This document shows positions 56,398-64,000 of a stretch of 64,000 nt of DNA, one piece after another. The DNA lies in NCBI RefSeq assembly GCF_003353175.1, contig NZ_QHKS01000003.1, positions 364,052 through 428,051 of the forward strand, read 5' to 3'. Source of the stretch: Paraburkholderia lacunae. Lineage in GTDB: Bacteria > Pseudomonadota > Gammaproteobacteria > Burkholderiales > Burkholderiaceae. Within the stretch, counting starts at the first letter, position 1; each line of letters opens with the position of its first letter. The notes below the pieces were generated by a model, which was not told the DNA's origin, did no database searches, and saw nothing but the letters and a program-made list of their open reading frames with translations. The position numbers were made by a program, and so were the translations under genes.

Positions 56398-58838
56398 ACC
56401 ACGAAGTCCTTGACGAAGCCGTGCTGCAACCCGCGACGCGCAGCGCTCTGGCTGAACTCACTACCGTCCCCGGCGTTCAGGCGCCGCCGCGTCGCGCGGC
56501 GCGCACCGACAAGACCGTGCGCGTCGCGATCGTGCACGACTGGCTCGTCACCTATGCGGGCGCGGAGAAGGTGCTCGAGCAGATCGTCGCGTGCTTTCCG
56601 GACGCGGATCTGTTCAGCCTCGTCGATTTCCTCGACGACCGCAGTTTCCTGCGCGGCAAGCCGGTCACGACCTCGTTCATCCAGAAGCTGCCGGGCGCGC
56701 GCACCAAATACCGCGCCTATCTGCCGTTGATGCCGCTCGCGATCGAGCAGCTCGACGTGTCGGCGTACGACGTGGTGATTTCGAGCAGCCACGCGGTCGC
56801 CAAAGGGATACTCACCGGTCCCGACCAGGTGCATATCAGCTACGTGCATTCGCCGATCCGCTATGCGTGGGATTTGCAGCATCAGTACCTGCAACAGTCG
56901 AAGCTGACCGGCGGCCCGAAGTCGGCGATGGCGCGGCTGATTCTTCACTACATCCGTAACTGGGATATCCGCACGTCGAATTCGGTGGATGGCTTCGTCG
57001 CCAACTCCGAGTTCATCGCGCGGCGTATCAGGAAGGTCTATCAGCGCGATTCGAAAGTGATCTTTCCGCCGGTCGACGTCGAGGCTTTTTCGCTATGCAC
57101 GGAGAAGGACGATTTTTATCTGACCGCATCGCGGATGGTGCCGTACAAGAAGATCGATCTGATCGTCGAGGCCTTCGCGCGGATGCCCGAGCGCAAGCTG
57201 GTGGTGATCGGCGACGGTCCCGACATGCAGAAGATCCGCGCGAAGGCGGCGCCGAATGTCGAGATCATGGGCTATCAGCCGTTCAAGGTGCTGAAGGACC
57301 GGATGAGCCGCGCCAAGGCCTTCGTGTTCGCCGCCGAAGAGGACTTCGGCATCTCCGTGGTCGAGGCGCAGGCCTGCGGTACGCCGGTGATCGCCTACGG
57401 CAAGGGCGGGGCGCTCGAAACCGTGCGGGATCTGTCCGACGCACGGCCCACCGGCATGTTCTTCGACGAGCAGAGCGCGGAGTCGATCATCGCCGCGGTC
57501 GAGCGTTTCGATACCGACGCGAAGCATTTTTCGCCGGCGGATTGCCGGGCCAATGCCGAGCAGTTTTCGGCGGCGCATTTCCGCGAACGTTTCTTCGCGC
57601 ACGTGCGGGCTTCGGTGCCGGCGTTGCGCTCGGCGACCTTGCCGCCGTACGTCCCGTATAAGGCGGATCCGGCCGTCACGGCGCCGCGCGTGCTGGCCGT
57701 CGATCAGAGCGGTGTGCTCGGCGGCGCCGAGCTGTCCCTGCTGGAAATCGTCAAGGCATTGCGTGCGCGCATCGAAGTCGTGCTGTTCGACGACGGTCCG
57801 TTCCGCACCGCACTGGCCAAAACCGGCGTGAGCGTCAACGTGCTGGACGCGGGCGCCTTGCGCCACGTCCGCAAGCAAGGCGGTTCATTGCCGAAGGGGC
57901 AGGCACTCAAGGGTCTGATTTCGCTGGTGCGCGCAACCGCGAAACGCGCGCGCGACGCCGAGGTGATCTACGCGAACACGCAGCGCGCGATGGTGATCGG
58001 CGCGATTGCCGGCAAGCTCGCGCGGCGGCCGGTGGTGTGGCATCTGCGCGATATCGTCAGCGCCGAGCATTTCGGCGCCAAGCAACTGGCGATCATCAAG
58101 TGGTGCGCGCGCCTCGGCCTCACGCATGTGATCGCCAATTCGGCGGCTTCGGCGCGTGCGTTCGCCGAGCTGACGCGCTTCGACGAAAAGCGTATCGATG
58201 TGGTGTTCAACGGCATTTCCGCAGCGCCGTTCGACGCGTTGCGCACGGTCCCGCAGGCGGTGCTGCGTCAGCGCCTCAGCTTGCCGCAGGACGCGTTTCT
58301 GGTCGGCTCGTTCAGCCGCCTCGCGCGCTGGAAAGGGCAGCACGTGCTGCTCGAGGCGATGGTGCTGAATCCGCAGATGCATGCGGTGCTGGTGGGTGCG
58401 CCCCTGTTCGGCGAAGACGCCTACGAGATCGAATTGCATGCCTTCGTGGCCGCGCATAACCTGGGCGAGCGGGTGCATTTCCTCGGCTTCCAGCACGATA
58501 TTGCGGCCTGCATGTGCGCGGTCGACGCAGTGGTCCATACGTCGATCACGCCGGAGCCGTTCGGCCGGGTGATCGTCGAAGGGATGCTGGCGCAGCGGCC
58601 GGTGGTGGCGGCGCGCGCGGGCGGCGTGCTGGAGATCATCGACGACTACGAGAACGGCGTGCTGTGCACCCCCGGCGATGCGCACGGTCTGGCCGATACG
58701 CTGGCTGAGTTGCGCTCGAACGACGAACTGCGCGACAGGCTGGTCAAGAACGGTTATCGGACGGCGCTGAGCCGGTTTGGAACCTCGGCCTATGTGGAGG
58801 GTGTCGAGCGGATTCTGAGGCGTGTGGCGGGGCGCTGA
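56394..58838 (+). CDS. bceR: Tandem double-domain family 4 glycosyltransferase
   Basis: An 814-residue protein made of two GT-B units. Unit one (about 38-400) has VAIVHDWLVTYAGAEKVLEQI, SSHAVAKGI, SYVHSPIRYAWD, YLTASRMVPYKKIDLIVEAF and E-x7-E in EEDFGISVVEAQACGTPVIA. Unit two (about 425-805) has VLGGAELSLLEIVKAL, VVWHLRDIV, SFSRLARWKGQHVLLEAM and E-x7-E in EPFGRVIVEGMLAQRPVVAA. Each unit carries its own donor site, so one chain probably makes two linkages. It ends the forward unit and is followed by a terminator at 58929-58966. Confidence 0.9.
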   Translation: MNHEVLDEAVLQPATRSALAELTTVPGVQAPPRRAARTDKTVRVAIVHDWLVTYAGAEKVLEQIVACFPDADLFSLVDFLDDRSFLRGKPVTTSFIQKLPGARTKYRAYLPLMPLAIEQLDVSAYDVVISSSHAVAKGILTGPDQVHISYVHSPIRYAWDLQHQYLQQSKLTGGPKSAMARLILHYIRNWDIRTSNSVDGFVANSEFIARRIRKVYQRDSKVIFPPVDVEAFSLCTEKDDFYLTASRMVPYKKIDLIVEAFARMPERKLVVIGDGPDMQKIRAKAAPNVEIMGYQPFKVLKDRMSRAKAFVFAAEEDFGISVVEAQACGTPVIAYGKGGALETVRDLSDARPTGMFFDEQSAESIIAAVERFDTDAKHFSPADCRANAEQFSAAHFRERFFAHVRASVPALRSATLPPYVPYKADPAVTAPRVLAVDQSGVLGGAELSLLEIVKALRARIEVVLFDDGPFRTALAKTGVSVNVLDAGALRHVRKQGGSLPKGQALKGLISLVRATAKRARDAEVIYANTQRAMVIGAIAGKLARRPVVWHLRDIVSAEHFGAKQLAIIKWCARLGLTHVIANSAASARAFAELTRFDEKRIDVVFNGISAAPFDALRTVPQAVLRQRLSLPQDAFLVGSFSRLARWKGQHVLLEAMVLNPQMHAVLVGAPLFGEDAYEIELHAFVAAHNLGERVHFLGFQHDIAACMCAVDAVVHTSITPEPFGRVIVEGMLAQRPVVAARAGGVLEIIDDYENGVLCTPGDAHGLADTLAELRSNDELRDRLVKNGYRTALSRFGTSAYVEGVERILRRVAGR

Positions 58839-58928
58839 GGCGGCCAAGGCGGCTGAGGCAGGCACAGCCGGGGCAGATGGTTGAAGCAGGGGTAGGCAGG
58901 GGCTGGCCGGCTCCTGTCTTTAGCGCGG

Positions 58929-58966
58929 CGGAGCGAAAGTCTTGACGATCTTCGCTCCGTTTTTTT
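58929..58966 (+). terminator. Intrinsic terminator after the exopolysaccharide locus
   Basis: A 9-bp stem (cggagcgaa at 58929-58937, partner ttcgctccg at 58951-58959) followed by seven T. It closes the flippase-glycosyltransferase unit. Confidence 0.9.
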
Positions 58967-59157
58967 GTTTTTGTCCTGTTGTATTCAAGCCTGTTTCAAC
59001 TCGCCTTTGGGTTGTTGGAGGGGCTTAACGAGGGGGGGGCCGAATCGGATACCGGGCATTCCTACGCATCAAACTGAACCGGCCGATTCTTCAATGAGGG
59101 GCAGTGCCGTATCGTTCGCAATTCGTTGGCAAAACGTAATGATTGCGAGGAGATGCG

Positions 59158-59493
59158 GTGAGAGATCTTGTTGAGAGTAATGCGGGAGCGTCGTCGGCAG
59201 CCGTCCGGGGAGCAGCCGCCACAGCTCTGATTGTCGGTGCAGCGCTGTGTTCTTCCTTCTGCTATGCCGACGACATCACCTACGGCTACGACGCATTGGG
59301 CCGTTTGACGTCTGTCACGGTGGCTGGCGTCACCGCGTACTACGACTACGACGCGGCGGGCAACATCACCGCGATCCAGCGGCAGGGGGCGCTGACTTCA
59401 CGAGTGCCGGTGAGCGGCGCGGCTTCTTCGCGTACGTCGGAAGTCGGCAAATCGCCAGTTTCGCCATCCCCGACTCAGGTCAGCGTGCGCTAG
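59158..59493 (+). CDS. Small secreted YD-repeat protein
   Basis: A 111-residue protein. The GTG start at 59158 has GAGGAG 5 bp upstream. A hydrophobic signal region (AAATALIVGAALCSSFCYA) leads into two YD repeats (YGYDALGRLTSVTV and YYDYDAAGNITAIQ), then a Ser/Pro-rich tail. This is like a mini-RHS: export signal plus the shortest possible repeat unit, with no core or toxin tip. It lies 43 bp upstream of the large RHS gene and could be co-transcribed. Function unknown; it could be a remnant or an accessory protein. Confidence 0.72.
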   Translation: MRDLVESNAGASSAAVRGAAATALIVGAALCSSFCYADDITYGYDALGRLTSVTVAGVTAYYDYDAAGNITAIQRQGALTSRVPVSGAASSRTSEVGKSPVSPSPTQVSVR

Positions 59494-59536
59494 ACGTACC
59501 GCGTCCAATCCCTTTCCAGGTCCCAGTCAGATTCTT

Positions 59537-62344
59537 ATGCAATCAATCGATGCCTTTGCGGCGCGGCGCGCGTTGTCGCGCTCGTTCGTGCTCTTCCTCT
59601 TTCTGCTTGTGTCGTGGTTCGCCGCGCCGCATGCGCGCGCCATTGAATGTCCATCGGCCTACGCCGAGGCCGGCGCCTTCCCGACCGACCCGCTATGTCC
59701 GCTGAAGGCGGCTTCGGCTGATTTCGGCGGCATGGGTGGCTACATCTGCGGCAACCCCTTGACCATTGCCGCGTACTGCGGAGGGGCCTCCTCCGGAGGC
59801 GACACCGTCGAACCTGTGCCGGCCGAAGGCGCCAGTGCCGAGGACGGCGACCTCCCCGATGGCCAGCCCGGCGACACCGGGGGCTGCGCGGCTGACGCGA
59901 CGGCCGGCTGCGGCGGCAGCACGTCCGGCGCCGACCCGGTGAACCTGTCCACCGGCCAGTTCCGCCTGGTCGCGCACGACCTGCATGTGGCGGACACGCT
60001 CGCGCTGGATGTCGCGCGGGTCTACCGCAGCAGTACCTACGACGCATCCGGGCGTCCGCTGGCTGGCGTGTTCGGTGTGGGGACGACGTTTGCGTACGAC
60101 AGCTACCTGGTGTTCAGCGCAGCGAATGGCAGCGGCGTGCGGCTACGCGTCGAACTGCGCCTGCCGAGCGGCGTGCGGGTGCCGTTCACACCGCGCACCG
60201 GCACCATGACGGTCTGGGACAACCTGACGAGCCCGGGCGGCTACTACCGCGCAAGGATCAATGGCGGCAGCGCCGGCATGACACTCACGCTGCGCGACGG
60301 CCGGGTGCAGCAGTTCACGATGGTCGACGGACTGTACCGGTTAAGCCGCGTGCAGGACCGCAACGGCAACGCGGTCGTGATCGCCCGCGACAACACAAGC
60401 GGTGCGATCACCAGCATCACGAGCCCCAACGGTCGCAAGCTCACGTTCACGACGGTGACCGGGGCGCGCGGTACATCGCTCGTCTCACGTGTGACCGATC
60501 CGCTGGGCCGCGAGGTGAGTTATCAGTACGACAGCCAGGACCGGCTCGTGCAGTTCACCGATGCAGCGGGCGGGATCTGGAAATACGGCTGGGACAGCAA
60601 GTCACGCCTCGTGAGCGTCACGGACCCCGAGGGCAGCGTCCAGGTCAGCAACACCTACGACGATCGCGACCGCGTCATCAACCAGAAGTTGGCCGACGCC
60701 AGCACGTTCGGCATTGCGTATACGCTCGTCGATGGCAAGGCGACGCAGACCGAGGTGACCGACCGGCGCGGCAGCATCCGCCGTCTGGAGTTCGACGCGA
60801 ACGGACGGGTGGTGCGCAACACGTATCCGGCCGGCCAGCCGGAGCAGCAGGTGCAGACCTACACGTACGACGCGACCGGTCGCGTGACGAACCTGACGAC
60901 GGGGGGCCGCCAATACACGTTCGTGTACGACGCGAACGGCAACCGTACGAACGAGGCCGATCAGTCCGGTACGCTGGTCACGCGTACTTTCGACAGCTAC
61001 AGCCAGTTGCTGACCGAAGCGCAGGCGGGCGATCCGCAGCGGGGCGTCGCCACCGTCTACACGTACGACGCGAAGGGCAACCTGCTGACCGTCACCGACC
61101 GGCTGGGTAACCGTACGACGTGGACGAACGACGGCCAGGGCCGCGTCCTCACGGTAACCGACGCGTTGAAAGGTGTCACGCGTTACACGTACACCAACGG
61201 CGACCTGACGGGCGTCACGGATCCGCTGAACCGCACTACGCAGTACACAACGGACGCGGCAGGCCGCGTGACGGCGATACAGTATCCACTTGGCAACCGG
61301 ACGAAGCGTTCGCTCGATGCACTGGATCGCACCACCGACATCACGGATGCACTAGGCGGCGTCACCCGCTTTACGTGGGATCGCAATGGTCGTCTGCTGA
61401 GTCAGGCCGATCCGAGGGGCGTGACCACGCGTTACACCTACAACGCGATCGGGCGGCCGGTCAGTAAAACCGACCCGCTGGGCCGCAGCGAAACGTACAC
61501 GTGGACGCCGGCGGGGCAGCTCGCAACGGTAACGGACCGCAAGGGCCAGACGACGGCGTATGCCTACGATGCAGCCGGACGCCTGGTGTGGAAAGAGCTG
61601 ACGCCACCGGGCGCAGACCGTGCGATGCGGCGCCTGAGCTACGCGTGGGACGCGGTGACGGGACGGTTTTCGAGCGTTTCGCAGAGTGGCTGGAAGGATC
61701 CGTACTTCACGGACAACACCGCGATGCTGAAATACAGGCACGACCCGGTCACCGGTAAGGTGGCGAGCGTGTTCGAGTTCCCGATCCTGCCGGGTCACCA
61801 GACGCAGAAGTACGAGTACGCCCCGGACAGCCGCGAACTGACGCGTGTGGTGCTGGACAACGCGACGGTGGACTATACGCGCGATGCGGAACACCGGATC
61901 ACGCAGGCACAGTACACACTCAACGATGAAGCGCCGAAGACATTCACGTTTGCCTACGACACTCTGGGTCGCCGCTCGAAGGCGACGCTGGGTAACGGCA
62001 TCGCGATCGCTTATACGTGGGATGCCGCAAGCCAGCTGACGGGGATCACCTACAGCAGGAGCGATGGCGCCACCCTTGGCACGCTCACGTACGCCTACGA
62101 TGCAGCCGGGCGCAGGACGTCGATGGGCGGCACGCTTGCCAGAGTGACGCTGCCGCAGCCGGTCGCCGACGCGCGGTACAACGGCGCAAACCAGCTCATC
62201 CGTTGGGCGGGGCAGAGCTTCACGTACGACGCGAACGGCAGCCTCACCGGCGACGGCGTGAACCGTTATGGCTGGAGCGTGGCTAACGAATTCAGCCAGC
62301 TCGACAGCGCTGACGGCAAAAAAAGCAGTATCCAGTACCAGTAG
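59537..62344 (+). CDS. RHS/YD-repeat exported protein, cut short by an in-frame amber codon
   Basis: A 935-residue reading. Residues 1-36 are a signal peptide (SFVLFLFLLVSWFAAPHARA). A Cys/Gly-rich segment is followed by the DUF6531-type start of RHS shells (DPVNLSTGQFRLVAHDLHV) at about residue 133, then more than twenty YD repeats (YQYDSQDRLVQFTDAAGG, YTYDAKGNLLTVTDRLGN, YTYNAIGRPVSKTDPLGR). It ends at TAG (62342-62344) in IQYQ-stop-DVLGRRKR, where the repeat pattern needs a tyrosine; TAC or TAT to TAG is a single change. The frame continues unbroken to 63028, so the intact protein would have 1163 residues. No PAAR or VgrG part is present; export is by Sec. Confidence 0.85.
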   Translation: MQSIDAFAARRALSRSFVLFLFLLVSWFAAPHARAIECPSAYAEAGAFPTDPLCPLKAASADFGGMGGYICGNPLTIAAYCGGASSGGDTVEPVPAEGASAEDGDLPDGQPGDTGGCAADATAGCGGSTSGADPVNLSTGQFRLVAHDLHVADTLALDVARVYRSSTYDASGRPLAGVFGVGTTFAYDSYLVFSAANGSGVRLRVELRLPSGVRVPFTPRTGTMTVWDNLTSPGGYYRARINGGSAGMTLTLRDGRVQQFTMVDGLYRLSRVQDRNGNAVVIARDNTSGAITSITSPNGRKLTFTTVTGARGTSLVSRVTDPLGREVSYQYDSQDRLVQFTDAAGGIWKYGWDSKSRLVSVTDPEGSVQVSNTYDDRDRVINQKLADASTFGIAYTLVDGKATQTEVTDRRGSIRRLEFDANGRVVRNTYPAGQPEQQVQTYTYDATGRVTNLTTGGRQYTFVYDANGNRTNEADQSGTLVTRTFDSYSQLLTEAQAGDPQRGVATVYTYDAKGNLLTVTDRLGNRTTWTNDGQGRVLTVTDALKGVTRYTYTNGDLTGVTDPLNRTTQYTTDAAGRVTAIQYPLGNRTKRSLDALDRTTDITDALGGVTRFTWDRNGRLLSQADPRGVTTRYTYNAIGRPVSKTDPLGRSETYTWTPAGQLATVTDRKGQTTAYAYDAAGRLVWKELTPPGADRAMRRLSYAWDAVTGRFSSVSQSGWKDPYFTDNTAMLKYRHDPVTGKVASVFEFPILPGHQTQKYEYAPDSRELTRVVLDNATVDYTRDAEHRITQAQYTLNDEAPKTFTFAYDTLGRRSKATLGNGIAIAYTWDAASQLTGITYSRSDGATLGTLTYAYDAAGRRTSMGGTLARVTLPQPVADARYNGANQLIRWAGQSFTYDANGSLTGDGVNRYGWSVANEFSQLDSADGKKSSIQYQ

Positions 62345-62347
62345 GAC

Positions 62348-63028
62348 GTGCTGGGTCGCCGCAAGCGGACGATCGCGAACGGCAGCCGTACGGACTACCT
62401 GAACGTGGGCGACGATCTTGCGATCGCGAACACGGACAACGACTGGTCGCACCGGCTACGGCAGTTCCCGCTGTTCATCGAGGGCGGGCCGGACGAGTTG
62501 CTGATGCGGCGCATCGGCGATGACGCGACGACCGACCGTTACGTGCTGCGCGACGGGAACAACAACGTGGTTGCGCTCACTGATGCGGGGCAGAACATCG
62601 TCACGCAATACACGTATGAGCCATACGGGCAGACGACACTGACGGGCGCGGCGGACAGGAACCCCCAGCAGTACACCGGGCGGGAGAATGATGGTACGGG
62701 ACTGTATTACTACCGGAACCGGTATTACAACCCAAGCATCGGCAGATTCATCAGTGAGGATCCGATCGGCTGGGCGAGTGGGCAGACGAACGCGTATGCT
62801 TACGTGGGTGGGAATCCGGTTCAACTCAATGACCCGTTCGGTCTCGGGTCAACAGGTACGCCGGGCAACAATCAAGCTCAAAACAAACAAGTTAGCGATA
62901 TCGTTAGGGAGCTTGGCTTGACCAAAGGTCAGCGTCGTAAATTGCATGACGCGATAACTGGTCAAGACTACGGTTACCATGAGATCAAAGCGATAGCGAT
63001 AGATATGTTTTGCCCGACCAATAACTAG
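62348..63028 (+). CDS. RHS core and polymorphic C-terminal tip, in the same frame after the amber codon
   Basis: 226 residues from a GTG at 62348 without a convincing ribosome site, so it is best seen as the 3' part of the RHS gene at 59537. It holds the RHS-associated core (TYEPYGQTTLTG, QYTGRENDGTGLYYYRNRYY in pieces, SIGRFISEDPIG, NAYAYVGGNPVQLNDPFGL). After DPFGL (62845) a new 60-residue tip begins, with LTKGQRRKLHDAITGQDYG and YHEIKAIAIDMF, which I do not recognise as a named toxin. GC content falls at the tip, as expected for an exchanged module. If the amber is not suppressed, tip and core are probably not made. Confidence 0.75.
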   Translation: MLGRRKRTIANGSRTDYLNVGDDLAIANTDNDWSHRLRQFPLFIEGGPDELLMRRIGDDATTDRYVLRDGNNNVVALTDAGQNIVTQYTYEPYGQTTLTGAADRNPQQYTGRENDGTGLYYYRNRYYNPSIGRFISEDPIGWASGQTNAYAYVGGNPVQLNDPFGLGSTGTPGNNQAQNKQVSDIVRELGLTKGQRRKLHDAITGQDYGYHEIKAIAIDMFCPTNN

Positions 63029-63036
63029 GCGAAAGT

Positions 63037-63555
63037 ATGTTGCGTGATGACATAAGAGACGCTTTTTCGGAGGTCTGCGGCCTGCCCACCTGGCAGGTCC
63101 GGAAAGGCGTCGGATCGTTCCTTACCCTGGAGTACGGCGACCCGCATCTGCGGATTCAGGAACCACGTTTGTCTCGATCGGAGTTGCCTGAAGTGCGCAA
63201 GTCGGCAGATCGTCGTCGAGTAATTGTGTCTGGTCGGTGGCACCTTTGGATCTATATGTGCAACTGGACGATAAGCTCGAATGGTACGTGGCTCGCGGAC
63301 AACGAGGCGTCGAGCGAAGCCATCAATGAAGCGTCGCAATATCTCGATGGGCAAATATTGCTGTCGGTCGACGTCTTATCGAAAGATGTAAAGACGGTCT
63401 TTCGGTTTGATCTTGGCGGAGAGCTTGCAACATGGCCATATCTGGACGAGGGAGATCGATATGAGGAGCAGTGGCTACTCTACGATTATGAGGCGAAGAA
63501 GGTGCGGACGCTTAAAGGTGACGGGACTTGGCTTTGTGAGCCATTAGATGACTGA
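63037..63555 (+). CDS. Candidate immunity protein for the RHS tip
   Basis: A 172-residue cytoplasmic protein that begins 8 bp after the RHS stop, the usual place for a toxin's immunity gene. It has no signal peptide and no membrane helix. Features are a Trp-rich centre (RWHLWIYMCNWTISSNGTW), an acidic C-terminal part (FDLGGELATWPYLDEGDRYEEQW) and lower GC than the RHS repeats. I recognise no named Imm family. The assignment rests on position, size and composition only. Confidence 0.62.
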   Translation: MLRDDIRDAFSEVCGLPTWQVRKGVGSFLTLEYGDPHLRIQEPRLSRSELPEVRKSADRRRVIVSGRWHLWIYMCNWTISSNGTWLADNEASSEAINEASQYLDGQILLSVDVLSKDVKTVFRFDLGGELATWPYLDEGDRYEEQWLLYDYEAKKVRTLKGDGTWLCEPLDD

Positions 63556-63706
63556 TCCATTGCTGCCGTTGTCGCATCGTGTCTGGAAGTACGAGACAAA
63601 AATTGAATTGCAAATCGTTATATTCGTTGCTCGTCATGAGTTTATATAACGGAAGGGTCGCGCGAACAGCCCCCTCCTTGGGTGGGGCCAATAGAGGGGC
63701 AACTCG

Positions 63707-63883
63707 ATGAGCCGAAAACAGCGACATAGCCAAGCCTTGCAGGATGCAGTCAAAGAGGTTCTGCTTCGTGAGTGGGATCCAATACGTATCGGGAGGGAAG
63801 ATGCCGCGAAGGATGAATACGACGCCTATGTCACCAAGATTTGTGCACTCATTGTGCAAAGGCAGTCGGTTGAGGAAGTGTAG
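63707..63883 (+). pseudogene. Small gene truncated by an IS3-family end
   Basis: A 58-residue reading from ATG 63707 (GAGGGG upstream): it starts MSRKQRHSQALQDAVKEVLL and has EWDPIRIG and DEYDAYVTKICALI. Its TAG stop (63881-63883) lies inside the left end of the insertion element that begins at about 63879, so the original C-terminus has been cut off. The pattern (REWDPI..., DEYDxYV) recalls small proteins of about 80-90 residues found beside toxin-immunity genes, but this is from memory. Function unknown. Confidence 0.6.
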
Positions 63884-64000
63884 TGGTCTAATTTCCTCGG
63901 ACAGGTCGATAGGAGGACAATCCGGAATCGACGAGGAAAAACAATAGATGACAAGAAGGCGCCGACAATTTGACGCCAGCTTCAAGCTGGAAGTGGTACG
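63879..64000 (+). mobile_element. IS3-family insertion sequence, left end
   Basis: The element seems to begin with tgtagtggtctaatttcc at 63879; it starts with TG as IS3-family ends do, and it precedes a transposase start at 63948. The right end, the second inverted repeat and the target duplication are outside the window, so the exact border is inferred. Confidence 0.7.
63948..64000 (+). CDS. IS3-family transposase OrfA (N-terminal fragment)
   Basis: The first 17 codons read MTRRRRQFDASFKLEVV, the typical start of the HTH_Tnp_1 OrfA protein of IS3-family elements (basic start followed by F-x-x-x-FKLE). A GAGGA ribosome site lies upstream. The gene runs past the right edge of the window. OrfA binds the IS ends and is normally fused to OrfB by frameshifting. 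Confidence 0.78.
   Translation, partial: MTRRRRQFDASFKLEVV

Overview
The window looks like a chromosomal segment of a Burkholderia sensu lato species, most likely Paraburkholderia. The DNA is GC-rich with matching codon use, the housekeeping order mltG-tmk-holB-TatD is typical of the group, and the exopolysaccharide genes follow the cepacian (bce) order. Family assignments come from recognising protein motifs by eye; no database search was run. No rRNA, tRNA or CRISPR array was seen.

Region 1 (1-16.9 kb): general metabolism and repair. It holds the end of ispZ/yciB, msrB and selO (oxidative protein repair and AMPylation). A fatty-acid oxidation set follows (acyl-CoA ligase, fused hydratase/3-hydroxyacyl-CoA dehydrogenase, thiolase), with three covarying hairpins between the last two genes. 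Next come a LEA-type lipoprotein, a divergent DUF2917-like/MocR regulator pair, and a run of small catabolic genes (Dabb, PaaI thioesterase, MDR reductase, SDR, alpha/beta hydrolase). The reverse-strand NRDE protein and ygfZ end the region.

Region 2 (17-28.3 kb): mltG-tmk-holB, a GNAT acetyltransferase, a TatD nuclease, a secreted ankyrin protein, a Rap1a/Tai-like secreted protein, a MscS channel, otsA without otsB, an AAA ATPase and a GT4 glycosyltransferase.

Region 3 (28.3-33.1 kb): small, loosely packed genes (SYLF lipoprotein, two-TM protein, PsiF, YciI) separated by long gaps, one with an 11-bp tandem repeat. It ends with a gene whose N-terminus is an IS5-type transposase DNA-binding domain without the DDE core, probably domesticated.

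Region 4 (33.2-58.9 kb): a large exopolysaccharide locus of the cepacian type. bceA is divergent from bceB-K across a 676-bp AT-rich gap. bceB-K encode the priming transferase, UDP-glucose dehydrogenase, tyrosine phosphatase, export lipoprotein, tyrosine kinase, glycosyltransferases and polymerase. After a bidirectional terminator comes a reverse-strand unit with GDP-mannose 4,6-dehydratase, a secreted SGNH hydrolase and an AT3 acyltransferase. A second 715-bp gap leads to a forward unit: a 732-residue secreted protein of unknown function, a Wzx flippase and a double-domain glycosyltransferase. Together these could make sugar nucleotides (GDP-mannose, GDP-6-deoxyhexose, UDP-glucuronate), assemble and acylate a lipid-linked repeat unit, flip it, polymerise it and export it.

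Region 5 (59.1-64 kb): an accessory RHS locus. It has a small secreted YD-repeat protein, a large Sec-exported RHS protein cut by an in-frame amber codon exactly at a YD tyrosine, a short polymorphic tip with lower GC, a candidate immunity gene, and a small gene truncated by the left end of an IS3-family element that runs off the window.
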